This document shows, piece after piece, positions 1 to 7,513 of a stretch of 12,423 nt of DNA; the first letter of the stretch is position 1; every line of letters begins with the position of its first letter. Source of the DNA: RGIG4079 sp045531405 (lineage in GTDB: Bacteria > Bacteroidota > Bacteroidia > Bacteroidales > Muribaculaceae). Where the stretch lies: positions 1 to 12,423 of the forward strand of contig JAZSDX010000068.1 in the NCBI GenBank assembly GCA_045531405.1, in the 5' to 3' direction. The notes beneath the pieces were generated by a model, which had not been told where the DNA came from, searched no databases, and saw only the letters and a list, made by a program, of their open reading frames with translations. The position numbers and the translations under genes are program-made.

Positions 1-14
1 GTCTCCTTTTTTTG
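1..14. terminator. Possible right half of an upstream terminator, or RBS of a divergent gene
   Basis: The window opens with GTCTCC followed by seven T. This resembles the descending arm and T-tract of an intrinsic terminator for a + strand gene ending to the left; the terminator at 12242-12266 has a similar GCTCC-TTTTT arm. Read on the minus strand the same bases give AAAAAAAGGAGAC, a good Shine-Dalgarno sequence that could serve a divergent gene starting just outside the window. The missing left flank is needed to choose between the two. Confidence 0.3.
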
Positions 15-45
15 TATTGCTTGTTACTCTACAAATTCACTCTTT

Positions 46-83
46 GGGGCTACGCGCCCCAGCCGTTTGGCAAACCTGCGGTG
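46..83. other. GC-rich palindromic intergenic element
   Basis: These 38 bases are about 70% G+C inside a very AT-rich intergenic stretch. They hold the hairpin GGGGC-TACGC-GCCCC (46-60) and then the perfect dyad GTTTG-G-CAAAC (65-75), flanked by CCG (63-65) and CGG (79-81). A T-rich stretch follows. There is no coding signal: the frame open across it gives a composition unlike a protein and stops near 144. It could be a REP-like dispersed element, an upstream terminator, or an operator. The structure is seen directly; its role is unknown. Confidence 0.45.
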
Positions 84-207
84 TTTTTCATATTTTTATT
101 TTTTTACCGTAAATTTTGCACTTCGGTTTTGAATGTACAATATTGGCTGAAAATAAATCGATAAGATTGAAGTTTTTATTGAAATATAAACAAAGATGAA
201 AAAACTT

Positions 208-228
208 AAATTTCAAATTTCAAATTTC
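208..228 (+). repeat. Short tandem repeat (AAATTTC)x3 upstream of purL
   Basis: Three exact head-to-tail copies of the 7-mer AAATTTC lie at 208-214, 215-221 and 222-228, in the purL promoter region. The second copy supplies the TTTC at 218-221, which sits at the expected place for the -33 element. Copy-number change here would alter promoter spacing. Confidence 0.6.
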
Positions 229-248
229 AATTAAATACATTAACTTTG
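218..248 (+). promoter_or_regulatory. Predicted purL promoter (Bacteroidetes type)
   Basis: TAACTTTG at 241-248 matches the Bacteroidetes -7 consensus TAnnTTTG. Exactly 19 bases upstream is TTTC (218-221), one mismatch from the -33 TTTG. Transcription would begin near 253-255 and give a leader of about 45 nt. I saw no purine-riboswitch core in that leader. Confidence 0.6.
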
Positions 249-297
249 TAGCTTAATTGAAATAAAATTATATTATCATCATAAAAAATAACAGAGA

Positions 298-3200
298 ATG
301 GTAATTTTCTTCAAAAAAGGCGCAAGTTTAGTTTATGCCGTAGAGTGTGATCACAAGTTTTCGGATGCTGAAAAAGAAAAGCTTTCGTGGTTGTTTGATG
401 GAGCAAAACCTCTTTCAAGTACATCGTTGAAGGGTCGATATGTAGGTCCTCGTAAAGAGATGATTACTCCTTGGAGTACAAATGCTGTTGAAATTACTCA
501 AAATATGGGTATTCAAGGCATCACTCGAATTGAACAATTTGAACTTTCTCGTGATGAGCAACCAAAGTTTGACAAGATGTTGCAACGAGTGTATGAAGGT
601 CTAAATAGTAAGACTTTTACAAATGTGAAAACTCCCGATCCTATTGTGTATATCGATGATATATCGGAATATAATAAGGCAGAGGGACTTGCCTTGAGTG
701 AAGATGAGGAGCAATATCTTCGCGATTTGAGTGCGAAACTTGGTCGCCCATTAACTGATAGTGAGGTGTTTGGTTTCTCTCAAGTGAACTCTGAACACTG
801 TCGTCACAAAATCTTTAATGGAACGTTTGTGATTGATGGAGAAGAAAAACCATTATCTCTATTTAAGTTAATTAAGAAAACTTCGCAAGAGAATCCAAAC
901 GGATTGGTATCGGCATATAAAGATAATGTGGCATTTGTTAAAGGTCCAAAAGTAGATCAGTTCTACCCTATTAATCCTGATAAACCCGATTTCTTTGAGG
1001 TAAAAGATTTAGATACAGTAATTTCATTAAAAGCTGAAACTCATAACTTCCCAACTACTGTTGAGCCATTTAATGGTGCATCAACAGGTACAGGTGGTGA
1101 AATTCGTGACCGACTTGGTGGAGGTAAGGCAAGTTTGCCTATAGCCGGGACTGCAGTATATATGACTTCATATCCTCGCATGAGCGAAGAACATCGTTGG
1201 GAATTGATGATGAATCCTCGTGTGTGGTTATATCAAACGCCTTGTGATATTCTTATAAAGGCATCAAATGGAGCATCGGATTTTGGTAATAAATTCGGGC
1301 AACCTCTTATATGTGGTTCACTTCTTACGTTTGAACATGATGAAAATGGCAAACAATATGCCTACGACAAAGTAATTATGCTTGCCGGAGGTGTTGGTTT
1401 TGCAGCAAAGAAAGACGCGATAAAGGGAGAGCCTAAACCCGGCGAAAAGGTTGTGGTTATGGGTGGCGACAACTATCGTATTGGTATGGGTGGTGGTGCT
1501 GTATCATCGGTTGAAACCGGTCAGTATGACAACTCAATCGAATTGAATGCAGTGCAACGTGCTAACCCTGAAATGCAAAAACGTGTGTCGAATGTGATTC
1601 GTGCATTGGCAGAGAATGATAATAACCCAATTGTGTCAATTCATGACCATGGTGCAGGTGGACACTTGAATGCACTTTCGGAGCTTGTTGAGGCTACAGG
1701 TGGAAAAATTAATATCGATGCACTTCCTATTGGCGATAAAACATTGTCATCAAAAGAAATTGTGGGCAATGAAAGCCAAGAGCGTATGGGTATGGTGGTT
1801 GAAGAAAAAGATATTGAATATATCAAACGTATTGCGGATCGTGAACGTGCCCCACTCTATGTCGTAGGTGAAACAACCGGAGATGACCGCTTTGTATTTG
1901 AGCAAAAAGATGGAGTTAAACCTATTGATTTGGGAATGGCTGATATGTTTGGCAATTCACCAAAAACAATTATGACCGATAAGACTGTTAAGACTACATA
2001 TAAAGATGTAGAAACTGATGAGTCAAAAATTGACGAATATATTAAGAATGTATTGAGTCTTGAAGCTGTTGCATGTAAAGATTGGTTAACAAATAAAGTT
2101 GACCGTTCGGTAACAGGTAAAATCGCACGTCAACAATGTCAAGGAGAAATTCAATTGCCATTGAGTGACTGTGGTGTCGTTGCTCTTGATTATAAGGGGA
2201 AAGCAGGTATTGCAACTTCAATAGGTCACGCCCCACAAGTAGCACTTATTGACTCGGCTAAAGGTTCGGTAATGGCGATAGCTGAGGCTTTGACAAATAT
2301 ATCAATGGCTCCATTGGCAAAAAGTTTGAAGAGCATTTCTTTGAGTGCCAACTGGATGTGGCCATGTAAGAATGAAGGAGAAGATGCCGCATTGTATCGA
2401 GCAGTAGAGGCATGTAGCGAATTTGCTTGCAAATTGGGTATTAATATCCCTACCGGTAAGGATAGTTTGTCAATGACTCAAAAATATGGTAATGATAAGG
2501 TATATTCTCCAGGCACAGTAATTATTTCTGCCGCAGGCGAAGTAAGTGATATTCGCAAAGTTGTATCTCCTGTACTTCAAAATAAAAAATCCACATTATA
2601 TTATATAGATTTCTCAAGCGATAGTTTGAAACTTGGAGGCTCGGCTTTAGCACAAGTGCTTAATCGTCTTGGCTCAGAAGCTCCAACAGTAACAGATGTT
2701 GACAAATTTGCATCAACATTTAATGCCGTTCAAAAATTGGTAAGAAATCGTGCTTTACTTGCAGCTCACGACGTTTCGGCAGGCGGTTTAATCACTGCGT
2801 TGTTGGAAATGACATTTGGTAACGTAAATGGAGGTATTGCAGTTTCGACCGAAGGTTTTGCTGAAATGGGAGAAACAGATTTAACTAAGATTTTATTTGC
2901 AGAAAATCCGGCTCTTGTGGTTCAAGTTGCAGATGCTAAAACTGAACGTGTTGAGGCAATACTAAATGAAGCAGGTGTTAAATTCTGCGAAATAGGTAAA
3001 CCACAAGCAGAACGTGTAGTAATTGTAAATCATGATGGAGCTGAACATTTGTTTGATATAGATTATCTCCGTGATGTGTGGTTTAGCTCATCATATTTGC
3101 TTGATGCGGTTCAAAGTGGTGAAAAATGTGCGAAGATGCGTTTTGATAATTACAAGAAACAGCCGATTCGCTATCGTTTCCCAAAAGGTTTTGACGGGAA

Positions 3201-3999
3201 ATTGGCATCTCGTGGAATTTCATTGCGTCGCGAAAATAAGAGTGGCGTAAAAGCTGCTATTATTCGAGAAAAAGGAGTAAATGGAGATCGCGAAATGGCA
3301 TATTCACTATATTTAGCCGGTTTTGATGTGAAAGATGTTCACATGACCGACTTGATGACAGGTCGTGAAACGCTTGAAGATGTGAATATGATTGTATTCT
3401 GTGGTGGATTCTCAAACTCAGACGTTCTTGGTTCGGCAAAAGGTTGGGCTGGTGGCTTTCTTTGGAATGAAAATGCGAAACGAGCATTGGATAAATTCTA
3501 TGCACGTAAGGATACATTGAGTCTTGGTATTTGCAACGGTTGTCAGTTGATGATAGAACTAAATCTTATCAACCCCGAACATGACTGTCGCACAAAGATG
3601 GAACATAACATTTCGCATAAGTTTGAATCTCAATATCTTGGAGTTACAATTCCTGAGAATAATTCAGTAATGTTTGGCTCATTATCAGGAATGAAGACCG
3701 GTATATGGGTGGCTCATGGAGAAGGAAAATTTAACCTTCCTGAAAAACTTGAGAAATATAATATTGTTGCAAAATATAATTATGCTGCATATCCCGGAAA
3801 CCCAAATGGTTCAAGAGCATCTGTTGCCGGTATTGCATCGGCTGATGGTCGTCATTTAGCGATGATGCCACACTTGGAACGTGCAATATTCCCATGGCAG
3901 TGTGCGTATTATCCGGAGTCACGTCGTAAAGACGAAGTAACACCATGGATTGATGCATTTATTAATGCTCGTCGTTGGATTGAAGAAAAAATAAAATAA
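298..3999 (+). CDS. purL: Phosphoribosylformylglycinamidine synthase, single-chain (FGAM synthase, PurL)
   Basis: This cytosolic enzyme catalyses step 4 of de novo purine synthesis, converting FGAR, glutamine and ATP to FGAM. The 1233 residues match the long single-chain form that fuses the PurS-, PurL- and PurQ-like parts. An N-terminal PurS-like region covers roughly residues 1-140. The NSEHCRH motif is at 164-170, and the nucleotide/FGAR-site motif ETHNFP with the following Gly-rich GGEIRD stretch begins at 247. The two AIR-synthase-like halves carry HDHGAGG (449 on) and HDVSAGG (824 on). The C-terminal class I glutamine amidotransferase domain (about 984-1233) has the nucleophile elbow GICNGCQ with Cys1079, and the His1192/Glu1194 pair in PHLER. 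All catalytic residues appear intact. The start MVIFFK is the usual one for Bacteroidales PurL; no clear Shine-Dalgarno is seen. It lies 76 bp upstream of a PurF homologue on the same strand, probably cotranscribed. Confidence 0.97.
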   Translation: MVIFFKKGASLVYAVECDHKFSDAEKEKLSWLFDGAKPLSSTSLKGRYVGPRKEMITPWSTNAVEITQNMGIQGITRIEQFELSRDEQPKFDKMLQRVYEGLNSKTFTNVKTPDPIVYIDDISEYNKAEGLALSEDEEQYLRDLSAKLGRPLTDSEVFGFSQVNSEHCRHKIFNGTFVIDGEEKPLSLFKLIKKTSQENPNGLVSAYKDNVAFVKGPKVDQFYPINPDKPDFFEVKDLDTVISLKAETHNFPTTVEPFNGASTGTGGEIRDRLGGGKASLPIAGTAVYMTSYPRMSEEHRWELMMNPRVWLYQTPCDILIKASNGASDFGNKFGQPLICGSLLTFEHDENGKQYAYDKVIMLAGGVGFAAKKDAIKGEPKPGEKVVVMGGDNYRIGMGGGAVSSVETGQYDNSIELNAVQRANPEMQKRVSNVIRALAENDNNPIVSIHDHGAGGHLNALSELVEATGGKINIDALPIGDKTLSSKEIVGNESQERMGMVVEEKDIEYIKRIADRERAPLYVVGETTGDDRFVFEQKDGVKPIDLGMADMFGNSPKTIMTDKTVKTTYKDVETDESKIDEYIKNVLSLEAVACKDWLTNKVDRSVTGKIARQQCQGEIQLPLSDCGVVALDYKGKAGIATSIGHAPQVALIDSAKGSVMAIAEALTNISMAPLAKSLKSISLSANWMWPCKNEGEDAALYRAVEACSEFACKLGINIPTGKDSLSMTQKYGNDKVYSPGTVIISAAGEVSDIRKVVSPVLQNKKSTLYYIDFSSDSLKLGGSALAQVLNRLGSEAPTVTDVDKFASTFNAVQKLVRNRALLAAHDVSAGGLITALLEMTFGNVNGGIAVSTEGFAEMGETDLTKILFAENPALVVQVADAKTERVEAILNEAGVKFCEIGKPQAERVVIVNHDGAEHLFDIDYLRDVWFSSSYLLDAVQSGEKCAKMRFDNYKKQPIRYRFPKGFDGKLASRGISLRRENKSGVKAAIIREKGVNGDREMAYSLYLAGFDVKDVHMTDLMTGRETLEDVNMIVFCGGFSNSDVLGSAKGWAGGFLWNENAKRALDKFYARKDTLSLGICNGCQLMIELNLINPEHDCRTKMEHNISHKFESQYLGVTIPENNSVMFGSLSGMKTGIWVAHGEGKFNLPEKLEKYNIVAKYNYAAYPGNPNGSRASVAGIASADGRHLAMMPHLERAIFPWQCAYYPESRRKDEVTPWIDAFINARRWIEEKIK

Positions 4000-4011
4000 T
4001 AATGAGAATAA

Positions 4012-4050
4012 GAGTGGGAACCATCGAGAGAAAAATGAAGGTTTCCACTC
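4012..4050 (+). promoter_or_regulatory. Hairpin between purL and the purF homologue
   Basis: GAGTGGGAACC (4012-4022) pairs with GGTTTCCACTC (4040-4050) in an 11-bp stem with one G-U pair and a 17-nt purine-rich loop. The sequence after it (AATTATTTAT) has no T-tract, so it is a poor intrinsic terminator. It could be an mRNA-processing or stability element, or a partial attenuator separating expression of the two genes. No -7 box is visible between the genes, which favours one transcript. Confidence 0.5.
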
Positions 4051-4075
4051 AATTATTTATAACAATACATAGTAT

Positions 4076-5482
4076 ATGGGTGGTTTTTTTGGCGTTGCAA
4101 AACGCGATAAATGTGTAAATGAATTGTTCTATGGAGTTGATTATAACTCACATATGGGAACAAAACGAGCCGGGATTGCGACATGTAATAAAGGTATATT
4201 TACACGATCGATACATAATATAGAAAATTCATATTTCCGCACTAAATTTGAGAAAGATTTAGATGAATTTGAAGGAAATGTAGGTATTGGGGTTATTAGT
4301 GACACCGACGCGCAACCTATTATTGTGAATTGCCATTTGGGTAAATTTGCAATTGTAACAGTAGGTAGAATTAATAATATTGTTGAGCTTGAAAAAGAGT
4401 TATTGGCAAAGGGTCATCACTTTTGTGAGCATAGTTATGATATAATAAATCCAACCGAAATGATTGCGGCTCTAATTAGTGAAGGAGCGGATTTTGTGAA
4501 TGGCATTGAAAATGTATATAACCGAGTAAAAGGTTCATGTTCAATGCTTTTACTTACTGAAAACGCAATTATTGCAGCAAGAGATAAATTGGGGCGAACT
4601 CCTATTATTATAGGAGAAAAAGAGGGCGCTCATGCGGTTACATCTGAATCATGTTCATTTCCCAATTTAGGTTATGAAATTGAATATAATTTGGGGCCCG
4701 GTGAAATTGTAGAAATTTCATCGGAGGGTTATCACCAATTGCGTAAACCTAATGAGGATATGCAAATATGTGCGTTTTTATGGACATACTATGGATATCC
4801 AGCATGTGAATATGAAGGTCGCAATGTGGAACAAATGCGCTATGATTCGGGTGTAAATATGGGTAAAGAAGATGATACTGAGGTAGATTGTATATGCGCG
4901 ATCCCCGATTCAGGTATTGGAATGGCATTAGGTTATGCGCAAGGAAAGGGAGTGCCTTATCAACGTGGTATCGTTAAGTACACTCCTACATGGCCTCGTA
5001 GTTTTACTCCGAGTTCTCAAGAACGTAGAGAATTGGTTGCAAAAATGAAACTTATTTCAAATAATTCAATTCTAAAGGATAAAAAGGTTATTTTTTGTGA
5101 TGACTCAATCGTGAGAGGAACTCAATTGAGAGATAATGTGCAAGATCTGTTTGATTGTGGAGCAAAAGAGGTGCATATTCGTATCAGTTGCCCTCCACTA
5201 ATCTATCCATGTAAATTTTTGAATTTTACGTCGTCAAAAAGTGAGATGGAGCTTATAACACGTCAAGTTATAGCTAAATTAGAGGGTGGAGATATGTATA
5301 AAAATCTTGAGAAATATGCAAAAACAGGCTCTCCGGAATATAATGCAATGGTTGAGGAGATACGCAAACGTCTAAAATTAACATCATTGAAGTTTAGTTC
5401 AATTGAAAATGTAGTATCTTCAATTGGTTTGCCAAAATGTAAAGTATGTACTCATTGTTTTGATGGGTCAAGTTATGAATAA
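4076..5482 (+). CDS. purF: PurF-family amidophosphoribosyltransferase homologue lacking the glutaminase cysteine
   Basis: PurF converts PRPP and glutamine to phosphoribosylamine, the first step of purine synthesis. The 468 residues follow the PurF layout: an N-terminal Ntn-type glutaminase-like domain (about 1-230) and a C-terminal phosphoribosyltransferase domain. The PRPP motif VIFCDDSIVRGTQL is intact at 338-351. Cysteines at 232, 379 and the 455/458/461 cluster correspond to the [4Fe-4S] ligands of Bacillus-type PurF. The glutaminase site looks dead. The catalytic Cys that normally follows Met1 is Gly2 (MGGFFG). The RY[ST] segment is replaced by GVISDTDAQP, and the NGNL motif by VGRINN (96-101). 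An in-frame TAG at 4070-4072 rules out an N-terminal extension carrying the Cys. The usual GRTF loop reads PRSFTP (307-312). It may use free ammonia, partner with a true PurF elsewhere, or be regulatory; the family assignment is firm, the activity is not. Confidence 0.88.
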   Translation: MGGFFGVAKRDKCVNELFYGVDYNSHMGTKRAGIATCNKGIFTRSIHNIENSYFRTKFEKDLDEFEGNVGIGVISDTDAQPIIVNCHLGKFAIVTVGRINNIVELEKELLAKGHHFCEHSYDIINPTEMIAALISEGADFVNGIENVYNRVKGSCSMLLLTENAIIAARDKLGRTPIIIGEKEGAHAVTSESCSFPNLGYEIEYNLGPGEIVEISSEGYHQLRKPNEDMQICAFLWTYYGYPACEYEGRNVEQMRYDSGVNMGKEDDTEVDCICAIPDSGIGMALGYAQGKGVPYQRGIVKYTPTWPRSFTPSSQERRELVAKMKLISNNSILKDKKVIFCDDSIVRGTQLRDNVQDLFDCGAKEVHIRISCPPLIYPCKFLNFTSSKSEMELITRQVIAKLEGGDMYKNLEKYAKTGSPEYNAMVEEIRKRLKLTSLKFSSIENVVSSIGLPKCKVCTHCFDGSSYE

Positions 5483-5494
5483 TTGACTTTTTTG

Positions 5495-5551
5495 TTTTGA
5501 GAATTTAATTCAAGTTGCTATCTTTGTCATCTTGAAATTTTTGAGAATTTA
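5495..5551 (+). repeat. 13-bp direct repeat around the etfB promoter
   Basis: TTTTGAGAATTTA occurs exactly at 5495-5507 (overlapping the -33 box) and again at 5539-5551 (in the leader), with starts 44 bp apart, or about four helical turns. Such placement is compatible with paired operator sites, but the AT-rich composition makes chance a real alternative. Confidence 0.4.
5496..5526 (+). promoter_or_regulatory. Predicted etfB operon promoter
   Basis: TTTG (5496-5499), a 19-bp spacer and TATCTTTG (5519-5526) match the Bacteroidetes -33/-7 consensus exactly. Transcription would start near 5531-5533 and leave a 48-50 nt leader before etfB. The -7 box is flanked symmetrically by TTCAAG (5509-5514) and CTTGAA (5531-5536), and a 13-bp direct repeat spans the -33 box and the leader, so this may be a regulated promoter. 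Confidence 0.75.
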
Positions 5552-5580
5552 TTTAATAACTATCTAATATATTTTTAATT

Positions 5581-6453
5581 ATGAGTTTAAACATCATTGT
5601 ACTCGCAAAACAAGTGCCAGACACTCGAAATGTGGGTAAAGATGCAATGAAAGAAGATGGAACTATTAATCGAGCAGCATTGCCGGCCATTTTCAACCCC
5701 GAGGATTTAAATGCGCTTGAGCAAGCACTTCGTTTGAAAGATGCTAATCCTGGTTCGAAAGTTACTTTGTTGACAATGGGGTTACCTCGTGCATCAGAAA
5801 TTATTCGTGAAGCTATTTATCGTGGAGCAGATACCGGTATCGTTTTGACTGATCGTGTTCTGGGAGGAGCTGATACTTTGGCAACGTCTTATTCACTAGC
5901 TCAAGCGGTGAAGAAATTTGGCGATTATGATATTATTTTAGGTGGTCGTCAAGCAATTGATGGAGATACTGCACAAGTAGGTCCTCAGATTGCAGAAAAA
6001 TTAGGTATTCCTCAAGTCACATATGCAGAGGAAATTATTGAGTTGAAAGATGGATATGTTATTGTTAAACGTCGTTTGGAAACAGGGGTCGAAACTGTAA
6101 AAGCTCCCCTACCATGCGTTGTGACAGTAAATGGATCGGCTCCTGAATGTCGTCCTCGAAATGCTCAGCGAGTAATGAAATATAAATATGCTGTATCACC
6201 AAGTGAAAAAGAAAAACTTGCAGAAGAAAAGCAAGCACTTGTTGATAATCGTCCATATTTGGCACTTCAAGAATGGAGTGCAGCATACGTTGATGCAGAT
6301 TTGAATCAAGTAGGATTAGCTGGCTCTCCAACAAAAGTAAAGGCAATTGAAAATGTAGTATTTACAGCAAAAGAAAGCCGTTGTCTTGAAAATAACGATG
6401 AGCAATTAGAAGAATTGATAAAAGAACTTATTGCAAATCATACTATTGGCTAA
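5581..6453 (+). CDS. etfB: Electron transfer flavoprotein, beta subunit (EtfB/FixA)
   Basis: This is the small subunit of the soluble heterodimer that accepts electrons from acyl-CoA dehydrogenases. At 290 residues it is slightly longer than the usual 250-260. The N-terminus MSLNIIVLAKQVPDT is characteristic of EtfB, as are NPEDLNALEQALRLKD after it and the GGRQAIDGDTAQVGP segment (121-135), the conserved nucleotide-binding stretch (AMP in classical ETF, a second FAD in bifurcating ETF). The protein ends in a helical tail that normally wraps onto the alpha subunit. It is first in a tight operon: etfA starts 20 bp downstream and the dehydrogenase gene follows. The start sits 55 bp after a near-consensus promoter. 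Whether this ETF is classical or electron-bifurcating cannot be decided from motifs I can read safely. Confidence 0.95.
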   Translation: MSLNIIVLAKQVPDTRNVGKDAMKEDGTINRAALPAIFNPEDLNALEQALRLKDANPGSKVTLLTMGLPRASEIIREAIYRGADTGIVLTDRVLGGADTLATSYSLAQAVKKFGDYDIILGGRQAIDGDTAQVGPQIAEKLGIPQVTYAEEIIELKDGYVIVKRRLETGVETVKAPLPCVVTVNGSAPECRPRNAQRVMKYKYAVSPSEKEKLAEEKQALVDNRPYLALQEWSAAYVDADLNQVGLAGSPTKVKAIENVVFTAKESRCLENNDEQLEELIKELIANHTIG

Positions 6454-6473
6454 CTTTTTAATCATCAGAAATT

Positions 6474-7505
6474 ATGTCAGAAAAAAATAATTTAATTGTA
6501 TATTGTGAGTTTGATGACGGCAAAGTAGCCGATGTAAGCTTGGAGTTGTTGACTAAAGGAAAAGTATTAGCAACAAATTTAGGCGTTAAACTTGAAGCTC
6601 TTGTTGTGGGCGATAAACTTGATGGAGTAGAATCACAAGTGTTTCCCTATGGCGTTGACACAGTATATAAGGTGGCTGATTCTCGTTTATATCCATATAC
6701 CTCTAATCCTCATGCATCAGTGTTAATCAACTTATTTAAGGAAATTGAACCTCAAATCTGCTTGATGGGAGCAACTTGTATTGGTCGCGATTTAGGCCCA
6801 CGTGTGTCATCAGCTTTACATAGTGGTCTTACTGCAGACTGTACTTCTCTTGAAATTGGCGATCATAAAGATCCTAAAACAGGTAAAGAATATCAAAATT
6901 TATTATATCAAATTCGTCCTGCATTTGGAGGTAACATTGTTGCTACAATTGTTAACCCCGATTGTCGTCCTCAAATGGCAACAGTGCGTGAGGGAGTAAT
7001 GAAAAAAGAGGTATTTGATGTAAACTATAAAGGTGAAGTTGTAAATCTTGATGCAAGTAAATATGTGTCAGATGCCGACTTTGTTGTAGAAATTATTGAT
7101 CGTCACATTGAAAAATCAAAAGTTAATATAAAAAATTCTCCAATAATTGTTGCCGGAGGTTATGGAGTTGGAAGCAAGGAGAATTTTGATATGCTATTTG
7201 AATTGGCAAATGTGCTTGGTGGCGAAGTTGGAGCTTCTCGTGCAGCTGTAGATGCCGGTTTTGTGGCAGAACATGACCGTCAAATAGGTCAAACAGGTGT
7301 GACAGTTCGTCCTAAATTGTATATTGCTTGTGGTATTTCCGGTCAAATCCAACATATTGCCGGTATGCAAGAAAGCTCAATCGTGATATCTATTAACAAT
7401 GATCCAAATGCACCAATTAACACAATTGCCGATTATGTGATAACCGGAAATGTAGAGGACATTGTGCCAAAACTTATTAAATATTATAAGAAAAATTCTA
7501 AGTAA
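6474..7505 (+). CDS. etfA: Electron transfer flavoprotein, alpha subunit (EtfA/FixB)
   Basis: The alpha subunit binds the redox-active FAD and passes electrons between the acyl-CoA dehydrogenase and the downstream acceptor. Its 343 residues are typical of the family. An N-terminal Rossmann-like domain shared with EtfB covers about 1-200. The C-terminal FAD domain is recognised by GASRAAVDAGF (253 on), QIGQTG (270-275) and the family signature running on through LYIACGISGQIQHIAGM. A late NNDPNAPI and the IADYVITG segment also fit. The gene starts 20 bp after etfB and ends 8 bp before the dehydrogenase gene, so the three products are almost certainly made together. No clear Shine-Dalgarno is visible, as usual for this phylum. 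No ferredoxin-like extension is present at the N-terminus. Confidence 0.96.
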   Translation: MSEKNNLIVYCEFDDGKVADVSLELLTKGKVLATNLGVKLEALVVGDKLDGVESQVFPYGVDTVYKVADSRLYPYTSNPHASVLINLFKEIEPQICLMGATCIGRDLGPRVSSALHSGLTADCTSLEIGDHKDPKTGKEYQNLLYQIRPAFGGNIVATIVNPDCRPQMATVREGVMKKEVFDVNYKGEVVNLDASKYVSDADFVVEIIDRHIEKSKVNIKNSPIIVAGGYGVGSKENFDMLFELANVLGGEVGASRAAVDAGFVAEHDRQIGQTGVTVRPKLYIACGISGQIQHIAGMQESSIVISINNDPNAPINTIADYVITGNVEDIVPKLIKYYKKNSK

Positions 7506-7513
7506 GACTTGTT

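Noticed and set aside
1..144. Open + strand frame from the first base to a TGA near 144
   Set aside because: The translation is rich in Phe, Cys and Tyr with no family likeness, crosses palindromic and poly-T DNA, and is best explained as non-coding sequence.
208..228. CRISPR-like repeats
   Set aside because: The repeat is 7 bp, contiguous and without spacers; it is a simple tandem repeat.
249..297. Purine riboswitch in the purL leader
   Set aside because: The leader is only about 45 nt and AT-rich, with no three-way-junction arrangement or conserved core that I can see.
6802..6999. 65-codon + strand frame inside etfA
   Set aside because: It is out of frame with etfA, has a low-complexity Leu/Ile-rich translation, and no separate promoter or start signal.
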